Positions 50,001-63,808 of a stretch of DNA of 64,000 nt are shown one piece after another. How positions within the stretch are numbered: position 1 is the first letter of the stretch; every line of letters starts with the position of its first letter. The DNA lies in assembly GCA_030429345.1 (NCBI GenBank), contig JAUIFJ010000003.1:1-64000 (forward strand). Reading direction: 5' to 3'. The notes under the pieces were generated by a model, which searched no databases, was not told where the DNA came from, and saw only the letters and a program-made list of their open reading frames with translations. The position numbers were made by a program, and so were the translations under genes. The stretch is from a bacterium. Lineage in GTDB: Bacteria; CAIWAD01.

Positions 50001-50246
50001 ATGCAAAGCAAACTCACCCTGCGCCTGGACGAGGAGCTGATCCGCAAGGCCAAGGCCTATGCCCGGCAGTCCGGGCGCTCCCTGTCACGGCTTGTCGCCG
50101 ACTACTTTGCCGTTCTGCCGGGGGTAGTCGAGGAAACCGTCGCCATCGAGAGCGCGCCCATTGCCCGCTCTCTGCGCGGCGCACTCAAGGGAAAGGCGGT
50201 TGACCGGAAGGACTACCGCAGGCACCTGGAGAAGAAGTACCGATGA
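50001..50246 (+). CDS. DUF6364-like ribbon-helix-helix antitoxin
   Basis: 81 residues. The N-terminal SKLTLRLDEELIRKAKAYAR is a ribbon-helix-helix DNA-binding motif, with SGRSLSRLVADYF completing helix B. The C-terminal basic tail DRKDYRRHLEKKYR would bind the toxin. ATGA overlap with the PIN gene shows coupled translation. The palindrome at 49950-49984 is its probable operator. Confidence 0.87.
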   Translation: MQSKLTLRLDEELIRKAKAYARQSGRSLSRLVADYFAVLPGVVEETVAIESAPIARSLRGALKGKAVDRKDYRRHLEKKYR

Positions 50247-50656
50247 AGGTGCTGGTGGATACGGATGTCATCCTGGACCTGCTCCTGGACCGGGCCCCCT
50301 TTGCGGACGCGGCGGAAGAACTGTTCTCGCGCGGGGAGCGCGGAGAGATTCTCTTGCTGGCGGCAGCGACATCCATGACGACCATTCACTACTTGTGTCA
50401 GAAGGCAACGACAAGCGGCAAGGCAAGGGATCTTGTAACACATCTGCTGCAGCTGGTGGAGATCGCCCCGGTCACTCGGCGTGTCCTGGAAGGGGCCCTG
50501 CACAACGGCTTCGGGGACTACGAGGACGGCGTGATCCACGAAGCCGCCCAGGCCTCCGGCGCGGAAGCAATCGTCACACGGAACACGAAGGACTTCGTCA
50601 ACTCCAGCCTGCCGGTCTTCACAAGCAACGAGATCGTCAAGGCCCTGCAATCTTGA
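50243..50656 (+). CDS. PIN-domain ribonuclease toxin (VapC-like)
   Basis: 137 residues. The PIN acidic residues are in MKVLVDTDVILDLLL (Asp6, Asp8), the Glu of ADAAEELF, FGDYEDGVIHEAA and TRNTKDFVNS. VapC-type toxins cut tRNA or rRNA. It is encoded 4 bp inside the antitoxin gene, and the stop is 16 bp from the right direct repeat. All acidic positions look intact, so the toxin should be active. Confidence 0.87.
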   Translation: MKVLVDTDVILDLLLDRAPFADAAEELFSRGERGEILLLAAATSMTTIHYLCQKATTSGKARDLVTHLLQLVEIAPVTRRVLEGALHNGFGDYEDGVIHEAAQASGAEAIVTRNTKDFVNSSLPVFTSNEIVKALQS

Positions 50657-50672
50657 TCGGCAACCTTCCTGG

Positions 50673-50823
50673 CTGCATGCGAAGCATGCAGCCAGGATTG
50701 GTCGGCCCTTGCACGGCCGTTTTCCGTTCCGCCGAAATCAGAGTGGCCCACTCTGCCAGGAAATCCAATCAACCGGCCCTGCAAGGGCCGACCATCCCCT
50801 AGCTGCAGGTTTCACCTGCAGCC
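50673..50823. repeat. Interspersed palindromic element, copy right of the antitoxin/PIN pair
   Basis: Second copy of 49702-49853, same orientation, differing at only a few bases. The two copies bracket the toxin-antitoxin operon (49934-50656) exactly. A shortened relative occurs at 59268-59345. Confidence 0.88.
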
Positions 50824-50884
50824 ATGAACAAAACACCACAAACACCGGACTCACCACACGGACACGAATCCGTACGGTTCTCCT

Positions 50885-51757
50885 CTATCCCCTGCGAGTA
50901 TCGGTATCCTCGCCGGCAGCCTCGTCCGCGCCGGAATCCGCGCGGTCTGCACTCTGTGATACGGGCATCGAGGACTCTTCCTTCCGCTGCCGTTCCTCTT
51001 CTTCTTCGCGCCTCGCCTTGCCCTTCAGGGTGAAGTGGCAGACAATCAGCGAGATCTCGTAGAGCAGGTAGACGGGCAGGGCCAGGGTAAGCTGGCTGAC
51101 GGGATCCGGGGGAGTGAGCACGGCCGCCAGGGCCAGAATGCCGACGGCGGCATGGCGGCGGAAGCGTTTCAGCGTGTCCTTGTCGACGATGCCCATGCGG
51201 GCGAGCACGTAGATCGCCAGCGGCAGCTCGAAGACGATGCCGAAGGCCAGCACCATGCGTGTGACAAAGCCGATGTAGGCGCTCAGGCTCCAGGAGTTGG
51301 CGATTTCCGTGGAACTGAACTTGAGGAAGAACTGCGTCGCGAAGGCCAGCACGTTGTAGCCGAAGGCCGCCCCCACCAGGAAGAGCAGCGTGGCCACGCT
51401 GATGAAGGGCAGGGCCGCGCCGCGCTCGTGCTGGTGCAGCCCCGGGGCGACGAAGCGCCAGACATGGTAGAAAGTGACAGGGGCAGTGGCGATCAGCCCG
51501 GCGAAGAGGGCGATCTTCAGTTGTACGACAAAGCCTTCCGTCGGCTTGAGCAGCACCAGAGATCCCGCGTTCTCGCCGATCTGCCCCGCCGCGCGGTGGA
51601 AGGGCAGGATCAGGAATTCGCGGATCCACTCGGAGGCGAAGAAGCAGCCGATCATGCCGATGCCGACGGTGAGCAGGATGCGGAAAAGGGTTCCCCGCAG
51701 CTCCTCCAGGTGGTCCCAGAAGGTCATGCCCTCGCCGGTGGCAGAATCCCGACTCAC
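50885..51757 (-). CDS. tatC: Sec-independent protein translocase TatC
   Basis: 290 residues from GTG 51757 with GGAG upstream. It has six transmembrane helices. MTFWDHLEELRGTLFRIL is the signal-peptide-binding N-terminus with the key Glu, KPTEGFVVQLKIALFAG is the conserved cytoplasmic loop, and FGIVFELPLAIYVLARMG and VGILALAAVLTPPDPVSQ follow. It has an unusually long charged C-terminal tail of ~60 residues. TatA and TatB are not in this window. Confidence 0.95.
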   Translation of the reverse strand: MSRDSATGEGMTFWDHLEELRGTLFRILLTVGIGMIGCFFASEWIREFLILPFHRAAGQIGENAGSLVLLKPTEGFVVQLKIALFAGLIATAPVTFYHVWRFVAPGLHQHERGAALPFISVATLLFLVGAAFGYNVLAFATQFFLKFSSTEIANSWSLSAYIGFVTRMVLAFGIVFELPLAIYVLARMGIVDKDTLKRFRRHAAVGILALAAVLTPPDPVSQLTLALPVYLLYEISLIVCHFTLKGKARREEEEERQRKEESSMPVSQSADRADSGADEAAGEDTDTRRG

Positions 51758-51889
51758 GAGACTCTCCTCCCTGAACGGATCACAGTCTGTCCGCCAGAAG
51801 GCTGTGGTACAAGGTCAGTGGAGTACGCTGGCATCCATTGACTTCGAGTTCGGTGCAAAAGGGCCAAGGATGACACAGGAATCACTTCT

Positions 51890-51935
51890 TCTCTTCTCCG
51901 TGCCCTCTGTCTACCCCGTGCTCTCCGTGCGAGCT
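51890..51935. repeat. Interspersed CACGGAGA-type repeat
   Basis: The minus strand reads CACGGAGAGCACGGGGTAGA then CAGAGGGCACGGAGAAG. Close relatives lie at 139-190, 2219-2273 and 4562-4618 beside the lpdA tail. It is a short direct-repeat array (CACGGAG words) of the kind scattered in intergenic regions of many bacteria. Confidence 0.65.
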
Positions 51936-51941
51936 CTTCTT

Positions 51942-52646
51942 CTAGACCGGCAGGGCTTCCCCGGCCGCCTGCAGCAGGCTCTCGAAGAGCTTCAGTCCCT
52001 GGGCGTTGCCCAGCGCCGACTCGGCGTTGCGCTCCGGATGCGGCATCAAACCCATCACGTTGCCGGCGGCATTGCGGATGCCGGCAATGTTGTTCAGGCT
52101 GCCGTTGGGATTGGCCTCGTCCGTGACACGCCCCTGCCCGTCGCAGTAGCGAAGAAGCACCTGGCGGTTCTCCTCCAGGGCAGTCAGCGTCTCCGGCCGG
52201 GCGAAAAAGCTGCCGCCGTGATGCGCAACAGGCATGCGCAGCACCTCGCCTTCCCGGCAGGCTCCGGTGAAGGGCGACTCCGCGTGTTCCACGCGCAGGT
52301 GGACATCCTTGCAGAGGAAGCGCAGGTCCCGGTTGGTCATCAGCGTGCCCGGCAGCAGGCCGGCCTCGCAGAGGATCTGGAAACCGTTGCAGATGCCGAG
52401 CACCCGCCCCCCTTCGGCGGCGAATCGCTCGACGGCCTGCATCACGGGACTGAAGCGCGCGATGGCGCCCGTGCGCAGGTAGTCGCCGTAGGAGAATCCG
52501 CCGGGGACGACCACCAGGTCGGCCTCGCCAAGCTCCGCTTCCTTGTGCCACAGCAGGCGCGTCTCGCAGCCCGCCACCCGGGAAAGCACGTGCTCCGTGT
52601 CACGGTCGCAGTTGCTGCCGGGGAAGACCAGCACGACCGCCTTCAT
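51942..52646 (-). CDS. purQ: Phosphoribosylformylglycinamidine synthase subunit PurQ
   Basis: 234 residues. It is the glutaminase subunit: [19 protein letters not shown] opens the domain, [20 protein letters not shown] holds the nucleophile Cys, and [10 protein letters not shown] the catalytic His-Glu. It supplies ammonia to PurL, which is not in this window. It overlaps purS by four bases (ATGA). Confidence 0.96.
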   Translation of the reverse strand: MKAVVLVFPGSNCDRDTEHVLSRVAGCETRLLWHKEAELGEADLVVVPGGFSYGDYLRTGAIARFSPVMQAVERFAAEGGRVLGICNGFQILCEAGLLPGTLMTNRDLRFLCKDVHLRVEHAESPFTGACREGEVLRMPVAHHGGSFFARPETLTALEENRQVLLRYCDGQGRVTDEANPNGSLNNIAGIRNAAGNVMGLMPHPERNAESALGNAQGLKLFESLLQAAGEALPV

Positions 52647-52909
52647 CGGGCCGTGTCCTGGAGGCGCTCGAGACTCAGCTCGTAGCTTTCCGTGTTGGGA
52701 TTGACCAGCAGGCGCTCGCAGACCCGGCGCACCTCGGCTTCCAGGGCCTGAGGATCCGAATCGCCGGGATAATCCAGTTCGATGTACTTGCCCATGCGGC
52801 AGCTCTCGGCCGCGCGGAAACCCATGTTCTCCATGGCGTGGGAGACGGTCTGGCCCTGCGGGTCCAGGATGCCGCTCTTGAGCGTCACGCGAATGCGCGC
52901 CCGGATCAT
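52643..52909 (-). CDS. purS: Phosphoribosylformylglycinamidine synthase subunit PurS
   Basis: 88 residues. [20 protein letters not shown] and [11 protein letters not shown] define the small bridging subunit that joins PurQ to PurL. It is encoded immediately upstream of purQ with a 4-bp overlap, the normal order, and 26 bp after pssA. Confidence 0.94.
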   Translation of the reverse strand: MIRARIRVTLKSGILDPQGQTVSHAMENMGFRAAESCRMGKYIELDYPGDSDPQALEAEVRRVCERLLVNPNTESYELSLERLQDTAR

Positions 52910-52934
52910 TGGCTGTGTCCTCCGGTGAAAAGGC

Positions 52935-53717
52935 CTAGAAGGCGCTGTGGTCGGGAAGGTCTTCGGATTCGTCCTCGCTCTTGCGGAAGCTGTGCGCCAT
53001 GTGGCGGATCACGCAGTAGAGCACATAGGCCATGGCGATGGGGAACATCACGCGGGCCTGCAAAACGACCACCGCGGCGAGGGTCAGCAGGAGCAGCAGC
53101 AGCAGCACCTTGTTGCGCCCGCTCTCGCGGAAGCTGAGGCGCGGCATGGGGTCCACCGGGATCCGGCTGACCATCAGCAGACTGCCCACCAGCACGAGAG
53201 GCAGGATCAGCAGGGTCAGCTGCATTTGGTTCCAGTAGGCCAGGTTGAAGAGCACGAAACTGGCCAGCAGGCCGGCGTTGACGGGAATCGGCATGCCGCT
53301 GAACATGCCCTTGTCGCCGCTTTCCTCCGCGCTTTCCGTATTGAAGCGCGCCAGGCGATAGCTGCCCAGCAGCAGGGGCAGGGCGCTGATGCCGATGCCC
53401 AGCCAGCCCCAGAAGGTGCCGCGCTCGAACCAGCCGCTGAAATGCACATGGTAGATCAGCACGCTGGGCGCCAGCCCGAAACTGACCACGTCGGCCAGGC
53501 TGTCCAGTTCCATGCCGAAGCGGCTCTGGCGGTTCATCTTGCGCGCCAGTTTTCCGTCGAGGCTGTCCAGAAAGGCCGCAATAATGATGAACCAGGCCGC
53601 CTGCGCCACTCCGAAGGAAGCGCCTTCGGCCGCCCTCAGCAGGGCGGTCACCGAGGCGAAGCCGAAGAGGATGTTGGCGAAGGTGATCAGGCTGGGCAGG
53701 GATGCGGCCAGTTTCAT
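52935..53717 (-). CDS. pssA: CDP-diacylglycerol--serine O-phosphatidyltransferase
   Basis: 260 residues from ATG 53717 (MKLAASLPSLITFANILFG), GGAGA at seven bases and ATGA overlap with psd. The CDP-alcohol phosphatidyltransferase motif D(x)2DG(x)2AR is LDSLDGKLARKMNRQSRFGM followed by ELDSLADVVSFG. About eight helices follow. It makes phosphatidylserine, which Psd decarboxylates. Confidence 0.93.
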   Translation of the reverse strand: MKLAASLPSLITFANILFGFASVTALLRAAEGASFGVAQAAWFIIIAAFLDSLDGKLARKMNRQSRFGMELDSLADVVSFGLAPSVLIYHVHFSGWFERGTFWGWLGIGISALPLLLGSYRLARFNTESAEESGDKGMFSGMPIPVNAGLLASFVLFNLAYWNQMQLTLLILPLVLVGSLLMVSRIPVDPMPRLSFRESGRNKVLLLLLLLTLAAVVVLQARVMFPIAMAYVLYCVIRHMAHSFRKSEDESEDLPDHSAF

Positions 53718-54388
53718 GTCCATTCTCCGATTACGGTCACCCCGGCCAGGACCTTCTGTCCGGGCTCGACCGTGATGCGCGTTGCGGCCGGCAGGAAATG
53801 ATCCATGCGCGACCCGAGCTTGATGCCGCCATAGCGCTGTCCGCGATCCAGGCTGTCTCCGGGGGAGGTCCAGCCGACAATGCGCCGCGCCAGGAATCCG
53901 GCGATCTGCGTCTGGGCAATGGTACGCCCTTCCGCGGGCCCCGTTCCGCTCAGCACCAGCGTCGAGGCCTCGTTCAGTTCCGATGACTTCTCGTGAAAGG
54001 CCATCAGGTACTTTCCGGGACGATAGCGAATCTCGCGGACAGTTCCCGGCATGCTGGCGCGGTTGACGTGCACATTGAAGGGACTCATGAAGACGCTGAC
54101 CTGCCAGGCCGGCCCTTCGAACCACTCGCAGCGCTCCAGCTGCTTCACTTCCAGCACCTTGCCATCCGCTCCGGAGAGAATCAGCGAGGGATCTTTCGGT
54201 CCGCTGCGTTCCGGATCGCGGAAGAACCAGAGGAAGAAGAGCAGGCCCACGCCGCCGAGGACGGCCGGGAGCAGCAGGGGCTTCCAGAAAAGGGACGCGC
54301 CGGCGGCCAGCAGAAGCAGGGCCAGGCAGGCGCCCTGCGGAACCCGGGCATGGCGTCGCCAAATGCGCGACGCGGAGGCATCAGGCAA
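53714..54388 (-). CDS. psd: Phosphatidylserine decarboxylase proenzyme
   Basis: 224 residues from a TTG (54388) with GGAGG upstream. A short form with two N-terminal helices. VFMSPFNVHVNRASMPG and the self-cleavage site in GGIKLGSRMDHFLP, where the serine becomes the pyruvoyl group, are diagnostic. It overlaps purC by 8 bp and pssA by 4 bp. It forms phosphatidylethanolamine. Confidence 0.93.
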   Translation of the reverse strand: MPDASASRIWRRHARVPQGACLALLLLAAGASLFWKPLLLPAVLGGVGLLFFLWFFRDPERSGPKDPSLILSGADGKVLEVKQLERCEWFEGPAWQVSVFMSPFNVHVNRASMPGTVREIRYRPGKYLMAFHEKSSELNEASTLVLSGTGPAEGRTIAQTQIAGFLARRIVGWTSPGDSLDRGQRYGGIKLGSRMDHFLPAATRITVEPGQKVLAGVTVIGEWT

Positions 54389-55082
54389 GAACCCGCTCCT
54401 CCAGGTGCCGGTAACTTTCCTCGAAGACAGCGGTGCCTTGTTTCTGGCTATCGAAGTCCAGCTTCTTGCGGGTCTTGCGGTCCCAGATGCGGCAGGTGTC
54501 CGGGCTGATCTCGTCGCCGATGATCAGCTGACCGCCGACTTTGCCGAATTCCAGCCGCAGGTCGACCAGCAGAAGGCTGCGGCGATCAAAGAAGCTGCGC
54601 AGAATGGCGTTGGCCTTGCTGGCCAGGCGGTGCATGGCACGGATCTCTTCCAGGGTCGCCAGCTGGAAGGCGAGGCAATGGCTGTCGTTGACCATGACGG
54701 GAGTGCCGCTCTGCTTGCGGTAGAATTCCAGCACGGGGTAATCGAGAATTGTGCCTTCGGGAATGTCGAAGCGTTCGCTGAGGTCGGCGGTGGCCACATT
54801 GCGGATGTGCAGGATCAGCGGCACCATTTCCAGGCGCTTGACGCGCAGGCAGTTGGCTCCGGCGACATCCATGAAGTGGGTCGGAATGTTGTAGCCGTCC
54901 AGATACTGGAACACCTTGGCGCAGACCTGGGCGCAAATACCGCCTTTGCCCTCGAAGGTCGCCTTGCGGCGGCCCGTGGGAGTCTGGACCGTATCGGCGA
55001 ACTCCATCAGGACGGAGTTGGCCTCGCCATCCGCACTCAGGCACTTGGTCGCGCCTTCAGCGATTCGTTCAGCTTTGGCCAC
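54381..55082 (-). CDS. purC: SAICAR synthetase
   Basis: 233 residues if it starts at GTG 55082 (VAKAERIAEGATKCLSAD), which has GGAGGG at six bases. An upstream ATG at 55163 would add 27 atypical residues and lie almost at the transcription start. FADTVQTPTGRRKATFEGKG is the ATP-binding region; VLEFYRKQSGTPVMVND and LVDLRLEFGKVGG follow; GDEISPDTCRIWD is the conserved C-terminal block. It opens the purC-psd-pssA-purS-purQ unit. Confidence 0.94.
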   Translation of the reverse strand: MAKAERIAEGATKCLSADGEANSVLMEFADTVQTPTGRRKATFEGKGGICAQVCAKVFQYLDGYNIPTHFMDVAGANCLRVKRLEMVPLILHIRNVATADLSERFDIPEGTILDYPVLEFYRKQSGTPVMVNDSHCLAFQLATLEEIRAMHRLASKANAILRSFFDRRSLLLVDLRLEFGKVGGQLIIGDEISPDTCRIWDRKTRKKLDFDSQKQGTAVFEESYRHLEERVLA

Positions 55083-55180
55083 GAAAGGCCCTCCGCGATT
55101 TCCGGCGTACTGGTTCCCTGTGATCCGGTCCAGGCAGGCGGGGATTTCGCGGACCCGGATCAAGCTGCGTCAGCGCACGA

Positions 55181-55209
55181 AAAATAGGGATCCGCAGGAG
55201 AATAGTCAA
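55181..55209 (-). promoter_or_regulatory. Sigma70-type promoter of the purC operon
   Basis: On the minus strand TTGACT (55204-55209) and TATTTT (55181-55186) are 17 bp apart, ~100 bp upstream of the purC GTG. The 5' leader between promoter and start would be ~95 nt; no clear riboswitch is visible in it. Confidence 0.6.
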
Positions 55210-55326
55210 AGCGGGTTGTGAATCACAATCGAAACCCGTGAATCCGAATTGCGTTCTGCATCACAGGGAAAAACATGCTCCCGCAAAAAGGCAAGAGGAA
55301 AACGGAATCGCGGAAGAGGACAAGGC

Positions 55327-56517
<1,191 letters not shown>

Positions 56518-56524
56518 CTAGTAT

Positions 56525-56543
56525 GGGCGACCTGCGGTCGCCC
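56525..56543. repeat. REP-like hairpin
   Basis: GGGCGACC-TGC-GGTCGCCC, a perfect 8-bp stem with a 3-nt loop. Related hairpins at 56629 and 57355 mark the same family. Confidence 0.6.
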
Positions 56544-56628
56544 TGGCACTGGAACCTCTAAATATAGCCCACGCGCGATCTGCGGTCACACGGATCCGCC
56601 CTGGATCCGCCCGATGCTCGCGGAAGAA

Positions 56629-56647
56629 GGGGCGGCCGCAGGCCGCC
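56629..56647. repeat. REP-like hairpin
   Basis: GGGCGGCC-GCA-GGCCGCCC, 8-bp stem, 3-nt loop, then TTACG. It sits 18 bp after the transaldolase stop and might double as a terminator, but lacks a T-run. Confidence 0.6.
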
Positions 56648-56665
56648 CTTACGAAAAGGATAGCT

Positions 56666-57313
56666 CTATGCCCCGGGAACCTTTTCCCAGTCCCTGAGGA
56701 ACTGCTCGATTCCCTTGTCGGTCAGGGGGTGGGCCGCCAGCTGACGGATCACCTTGAAGGGAATGGTCGCGATGTCGGCCCCCATGCGGGCGCTGTCGAG
56801 CACATGCACCGAATGGCGGATGCTGGCGACGATGATCTCGGTCTCGATGCCATAGGCGTCGAAGATGACGCGAATGTCCTGGACCATGGCCATGCCTTCC
56901 TGGCCGATGTCGTCGAGGCGCCCGACGAAGGGGCTGACGTAGCTCGCTCCGGCGCGGGCCGCCATCAGGGCCTGCAGCGGATTGAAAACCAGGGTGACAT
57001 TGGTCCGGATACCTTCCTTGCTGAGGGCGTGTACGGCCTTCAGTCCTTCGGTGGTCATCGGGATCTTGACGCAGATGTTCTTGTGCAGCGGAGCCAGCTC
57101 CTTGCCCTCGCGGATCATGCCCTCCGCGTCCAGACTGACCACCTCCGCGTTGACCGGCCCGTCGACCACGTCGCAGATCTCGAGAATCACCTCGCGGAAG
57201 GGACGGCCCGTGCGGGCGATCAGGCTGGGGTTGGTGGTCACGCCGGCCAGCATGCCCAGGCTGTTGGCCTCGCGGATCTCGTCGATGTCCGCCGTGTCGA
57301 TGAAGAACTTCAT
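56666..57313 (-). CDS. fsa: Small transaldolase / fructose-6-phosphate aldolase family protein
   Basis: 215 residues. [20 protein letters not shown] and [15 protein letters not shown] open the TIM barrel, the Schiff-base lysine is in [16 protein letters not shown], and [15 protein letters not shown] and [13 protein letters not shown] close it. Activity may be transaldolase (TalC) or F6P aldolase; sequence alone does not separate them. AAGGA precedes the ATG. Confidence 0.93.
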   Translation of the reverse strand: MKFFIDTADIDEIREANSLGMLAGVTTNPSLIARTGRPFREVILEICDVVDGPVNAEVVSLDAEGMIREGKELAPLHKNICVKIPMTTEGLKAVHALSKEGIRTNVTLVFNPLQALMAARAGASYVSPFVGRLDDIGQEGMAMVQDIRVIFDAYGIETEIIVASIRHSVHVLDSARMGADIATIPFKVIRQLAAHPLTDKGIEQFLRDWEKVPGA

Positions 57314-57354
57314 GGGGGGTCCTTTTATGGTTGTGTTACAAATTGCTCCCGGAT

Positions 57355-57374
57355 GGGCGGCCTCGGGCCGTCCC
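57355..57374. repeat. REP-like hairpin between fsa and truA
   Basis: GGGCGGCC-TCG-GGCCGTCCC, an imperfect stem that overlaps the last base of truA. It belongs to the same palindrome family as 56525 and 56629. Confidence 0.5.
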
Positions 57375-58312
57375 TACCGGCGGTGTTTTGGCGATTCCAC
57401 ACCTCCGGACGCCTGGCGGGCGGCCTCGATGGCTTGCTCGCGGGTGCCGTGGCTGGGGCCTTTCCAGTGGACCAATGCCGGCAGGGGCTCGTCCACGCCG
57501 GCCGTCTCGCCTTCCTGCATCACGCGCTCGTCCATGCCGTGGGACGTCAGCGGAAGTCCCGTGCGGAAGCGCGGATAACCGACGGCCTCGAGGAACAGTC
57601 CCTGCGGCGGCGCTGTCGGACCGACCTTCGCCCGTTCCCCGCTCTGCAGCAGCTCCGCAATCCGTGTGACAGGCACCTTGCCCTGGCCGATCGCCACCAG
57701 CGTGCCCGCCGTCGAGCGTACCTGGCTGTGCAGGAAGCGGTCCGCCTGCAGGCGCAGCACCCATTCCTCGCCTTCCCGCGTGATCCCCGCGGAATGGAAC
57801 CAGCAGATCGCCGCCTCCGGCAGGCTCTGCGTGACACAGAAAGCCCGGCAGTCGGTCCGCCCGGAAAGGGGCTTCAGGGCCTGTTCCATGCGCTCGTGAT
57901 CCAGCCTGCCCTCCAGACACCAGGCGGTCGGCGCGCGGAAGGGGTCCGGCACTTCGCAGATGCGGTAGCCGTAGCGTCGCCAACGGGCGCTGAAGCGCGC
58001 GCTGAACTCGAGGTCCTCGAAACCATGCAGGCGAATCGCCCGGATATCCGCGGGCAGGACCTTGCGCAGACCCCGCAGCAGTCGCTCGCCCGAAAGGGTC
58101 GAGGTCGTCCGGAAGGTGCAGAGGCTGGCCCGTGCGTGCACGCCGCTGTCCGTCCGGCCCGCGGTGACCACGCCCAGCTCCTCGTTGCAGAGCCGGCGGC
58201 ACCAGCGCTCGACTTCGCCCTGCACGGTGCGTTCGCCGGGCTGACGCTGCCAGCCGTGGAAATCGCTGCCGCGGTAGGCCAGCTCCAGGGCCAGCAGGCG
58301 CAAGGTACTCAC
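57374..58312 (-). CDS. truA: tRNA pseudouridine synthase A
   Basis: 312 residues from GTG 58312 (VSTLRLLALELAYRGSDFHG), overlapping the ecfT stop as GTGA. The catalytic aspartate is in VTAGRTDSGVHARAS. YRICEVPDPFRAPTAW and FLHSQVRSTAGTLVAIG are family blocks. It modifies U38-U40 of tRNA anticodon arms. A ~40-residue C-terminal extension after GMDERV is longer than usual. Confidence 0.93.
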   Translation of the reverse strand: MSTLRLLALELAYRGSDFHGWQRQPGERTVQGEVERWCRRLCNEELGVVTAGRTDSGVHARASLCTFRTTSTLSGERLLRGLRKVLPADIRAIRLHGFEDLEFSARFSARWRRYGYRICEVPDPFRAPTAWCLEGRLDHERMEQALKPLSGRTDCRAFCVTQSLPEAAICWFHSAGITREGEEWVLRLQADRFLHSQVRSTAGTLVAIGQGKVPVTRIAELLQSGERAKVGPTAPPQGLFLEAVGYPRFRTGLPLTSHGMDERVMQEGETAGVDEPLPALVHWKGPSHGTREQAIEAARQASGGVESPKHRR

Positions 58313-59046
58313 AAGAAGGGAACTCCCCGGTGCAGTTGCTGGACCAGCAGGAACCAAAGCCCCATGCCGGCCAGGAAACGCGCCTCGCCGACACCGAATC
58401 GGCTTTCCTGCAGCGCCACGGGGCGCTGTGCGGGCAGGCATCCCCGGCAGATCAGTGCCGTCTGCAGGTCTTCGGCCCGCTCGAAGGTGTTCAGCAGAAG
58501 GGGAACCAGGACGCGGACTTCCCGCTTCAGCCGCCTCATTCTGCCGGCCTTGGCCTGCGGCTCATCGAGCCCAAGATTGTAATGAATCCAGCGGCTGTCT
58601 TCCCGCACCACGGGCAGGAGGCGCCAGGTCAGGCTCAGGGTGAAGACCCAGCGCCTCGCCGGGAGACCCAGACGGGCCGGGAACTCCGCCAGGGCACTCA
58701 GGCAGTCCAGCATCTCTTCCGGACCGGCCAGGCGCACGAAGAGCAGGCTCAGGGAAAGGATCAGGCCCAGGCGGCCGCTGAAGAGCAGCGCGCGATGCAA
58801 CCATTCGGCATCCGGCTGCGCTCCCCCGAACAGCGGCATGACCAGCAGGAGCAGGAAATTGAGGACGATCAGCCACAGGAAGGGGCGCAGGGTGGAACGG
58901 AGCTCGCGGCCACGCATACCGGCCAGCCGCAGGCCCGCCGGCAGCAGCCCCAGCCCGGCCAGCAGCAGCCACCAGTTGTCGATCCAGAGCAGCGAAGCCA
59001 GCACCAGGATGCTGCCGGGAATCGTGATGCGTGGGTTGAGCTTCAT
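58309..59046 (-). CDS. ecfT: Energy-coupling factor transporter transmembrane protein EcfT
   Basis: 245 residues with about five helices. TLSLTWRLLPVVREDSRWIH and the coupling-helix region EDLQTALICRGC correspond to the ATPase-docking ARG motifs, the second being altered (CRG). EcfA ATPases and an S component are not in the window. It would energise vitamin or metal uptake. Co-translated with truA. Confidence 0.85.
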   Translation of the reverse strand: MKLNPRITIPGSILVLASLLWIDNWWLLLAGLGLLPAGLRLAGMRGRELRSTLRPFLWLIVLNFLLLLVMPLFGGAQPDAEWLHRALLFSGRLGLILSLSLLFVRLAGPEEMLDCLSALAEFPARLGLPARRWVFTLSLTWRLLPVVREDSRWIHYNLGLDEPQAKAGRMRRLKREVRVLVPLLLNTFERAEDLQTALICRGCLPAQRPVALQESRFGVGEARFLAGMGLWFLLVQQLHRGVPFL

Positions 59047-59059
59047 GCGTGATTCATTT

Positions 59060-59345
59060 GTTCTCCGCGGGATTCAGCTGCGGAGATTTGGATCATCTTG
59101 TCCTCCGCGGGATTCACCCGCGGTTTTATGCAGCGACCGCGATGCGGTCGTTTGTCGCCTGCGAGGCAGGCGACACGGTGGCGGGGATGGCGGAACACTC
59201 AAGTATCACGAGGCCGCAGCCACACGCCAATGCGAAGGTCTTGCCCTCACCACGCCGATCTCCTTCCAATCAACCGGCCGTGCAACGGCCGACCAAAAAC
59301 ACCTGCATGTGAAGCATGCAGATAGATCTCTCATGTTTCACTTGC
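59060..59345. repeat. Cluster of REP-like hairpins between ecfT and rpoC
   Basis: In order: CTCCGCGGGATTCAGCTGCGGAG; CCGCGGGATTCACCCGCGG; CGACCGCGATGCGGTCG; TCGCCTGCGAGGCAGGCGA; then from ~59268 a segment related to the 49702 and 50673 repeats (CAATCAACCGGCC...GGCCGACC) and repeated GCATGTGAAGCATGCAGAT. No coding frame is credible. Terminator function is possible for the upstream side, but the array looks like mobile palindromes. Confidence 0.7.
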
Positions 59346-59390
59346 AGACACACTCCGCATGTGAAGCATGCAGATTCATCGCCCATCCCG

Positions 59391-59423
59391 GAAAAAGAAC
59401 TGCCCGCGCAGGGGCGCGGGCAG
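59391..59423 (-). terminator. Terminator of rpoBC
   Basis: On the minus strand CTGCCCGCGC and GCGCGGGCAG pair around a 4-nt loop and run into TTCTTTTTC, 27 bp after the rpoC stop. Confidence 0.85.
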
Positions 59424-59449
59424 TTCATGTGGTACACGGTGTGCCGCGC

Positions 59450-63733
<4,284 letters not shown>

Positions 63734-63808
63734 GATGTCCTCCTCAGTCCTGAACGGCCTTGCGGCCGGGTGTGTATACGCCTTGTGCTCCCGCCCGTTT
63801 CACGCGAC

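Noticed and set aside
59060-59345. CRISPR array
   Set aside because: The repeated GCATGTGAAGCATGCAG words are short palindromes with irregular spacing and no constant spacer length.
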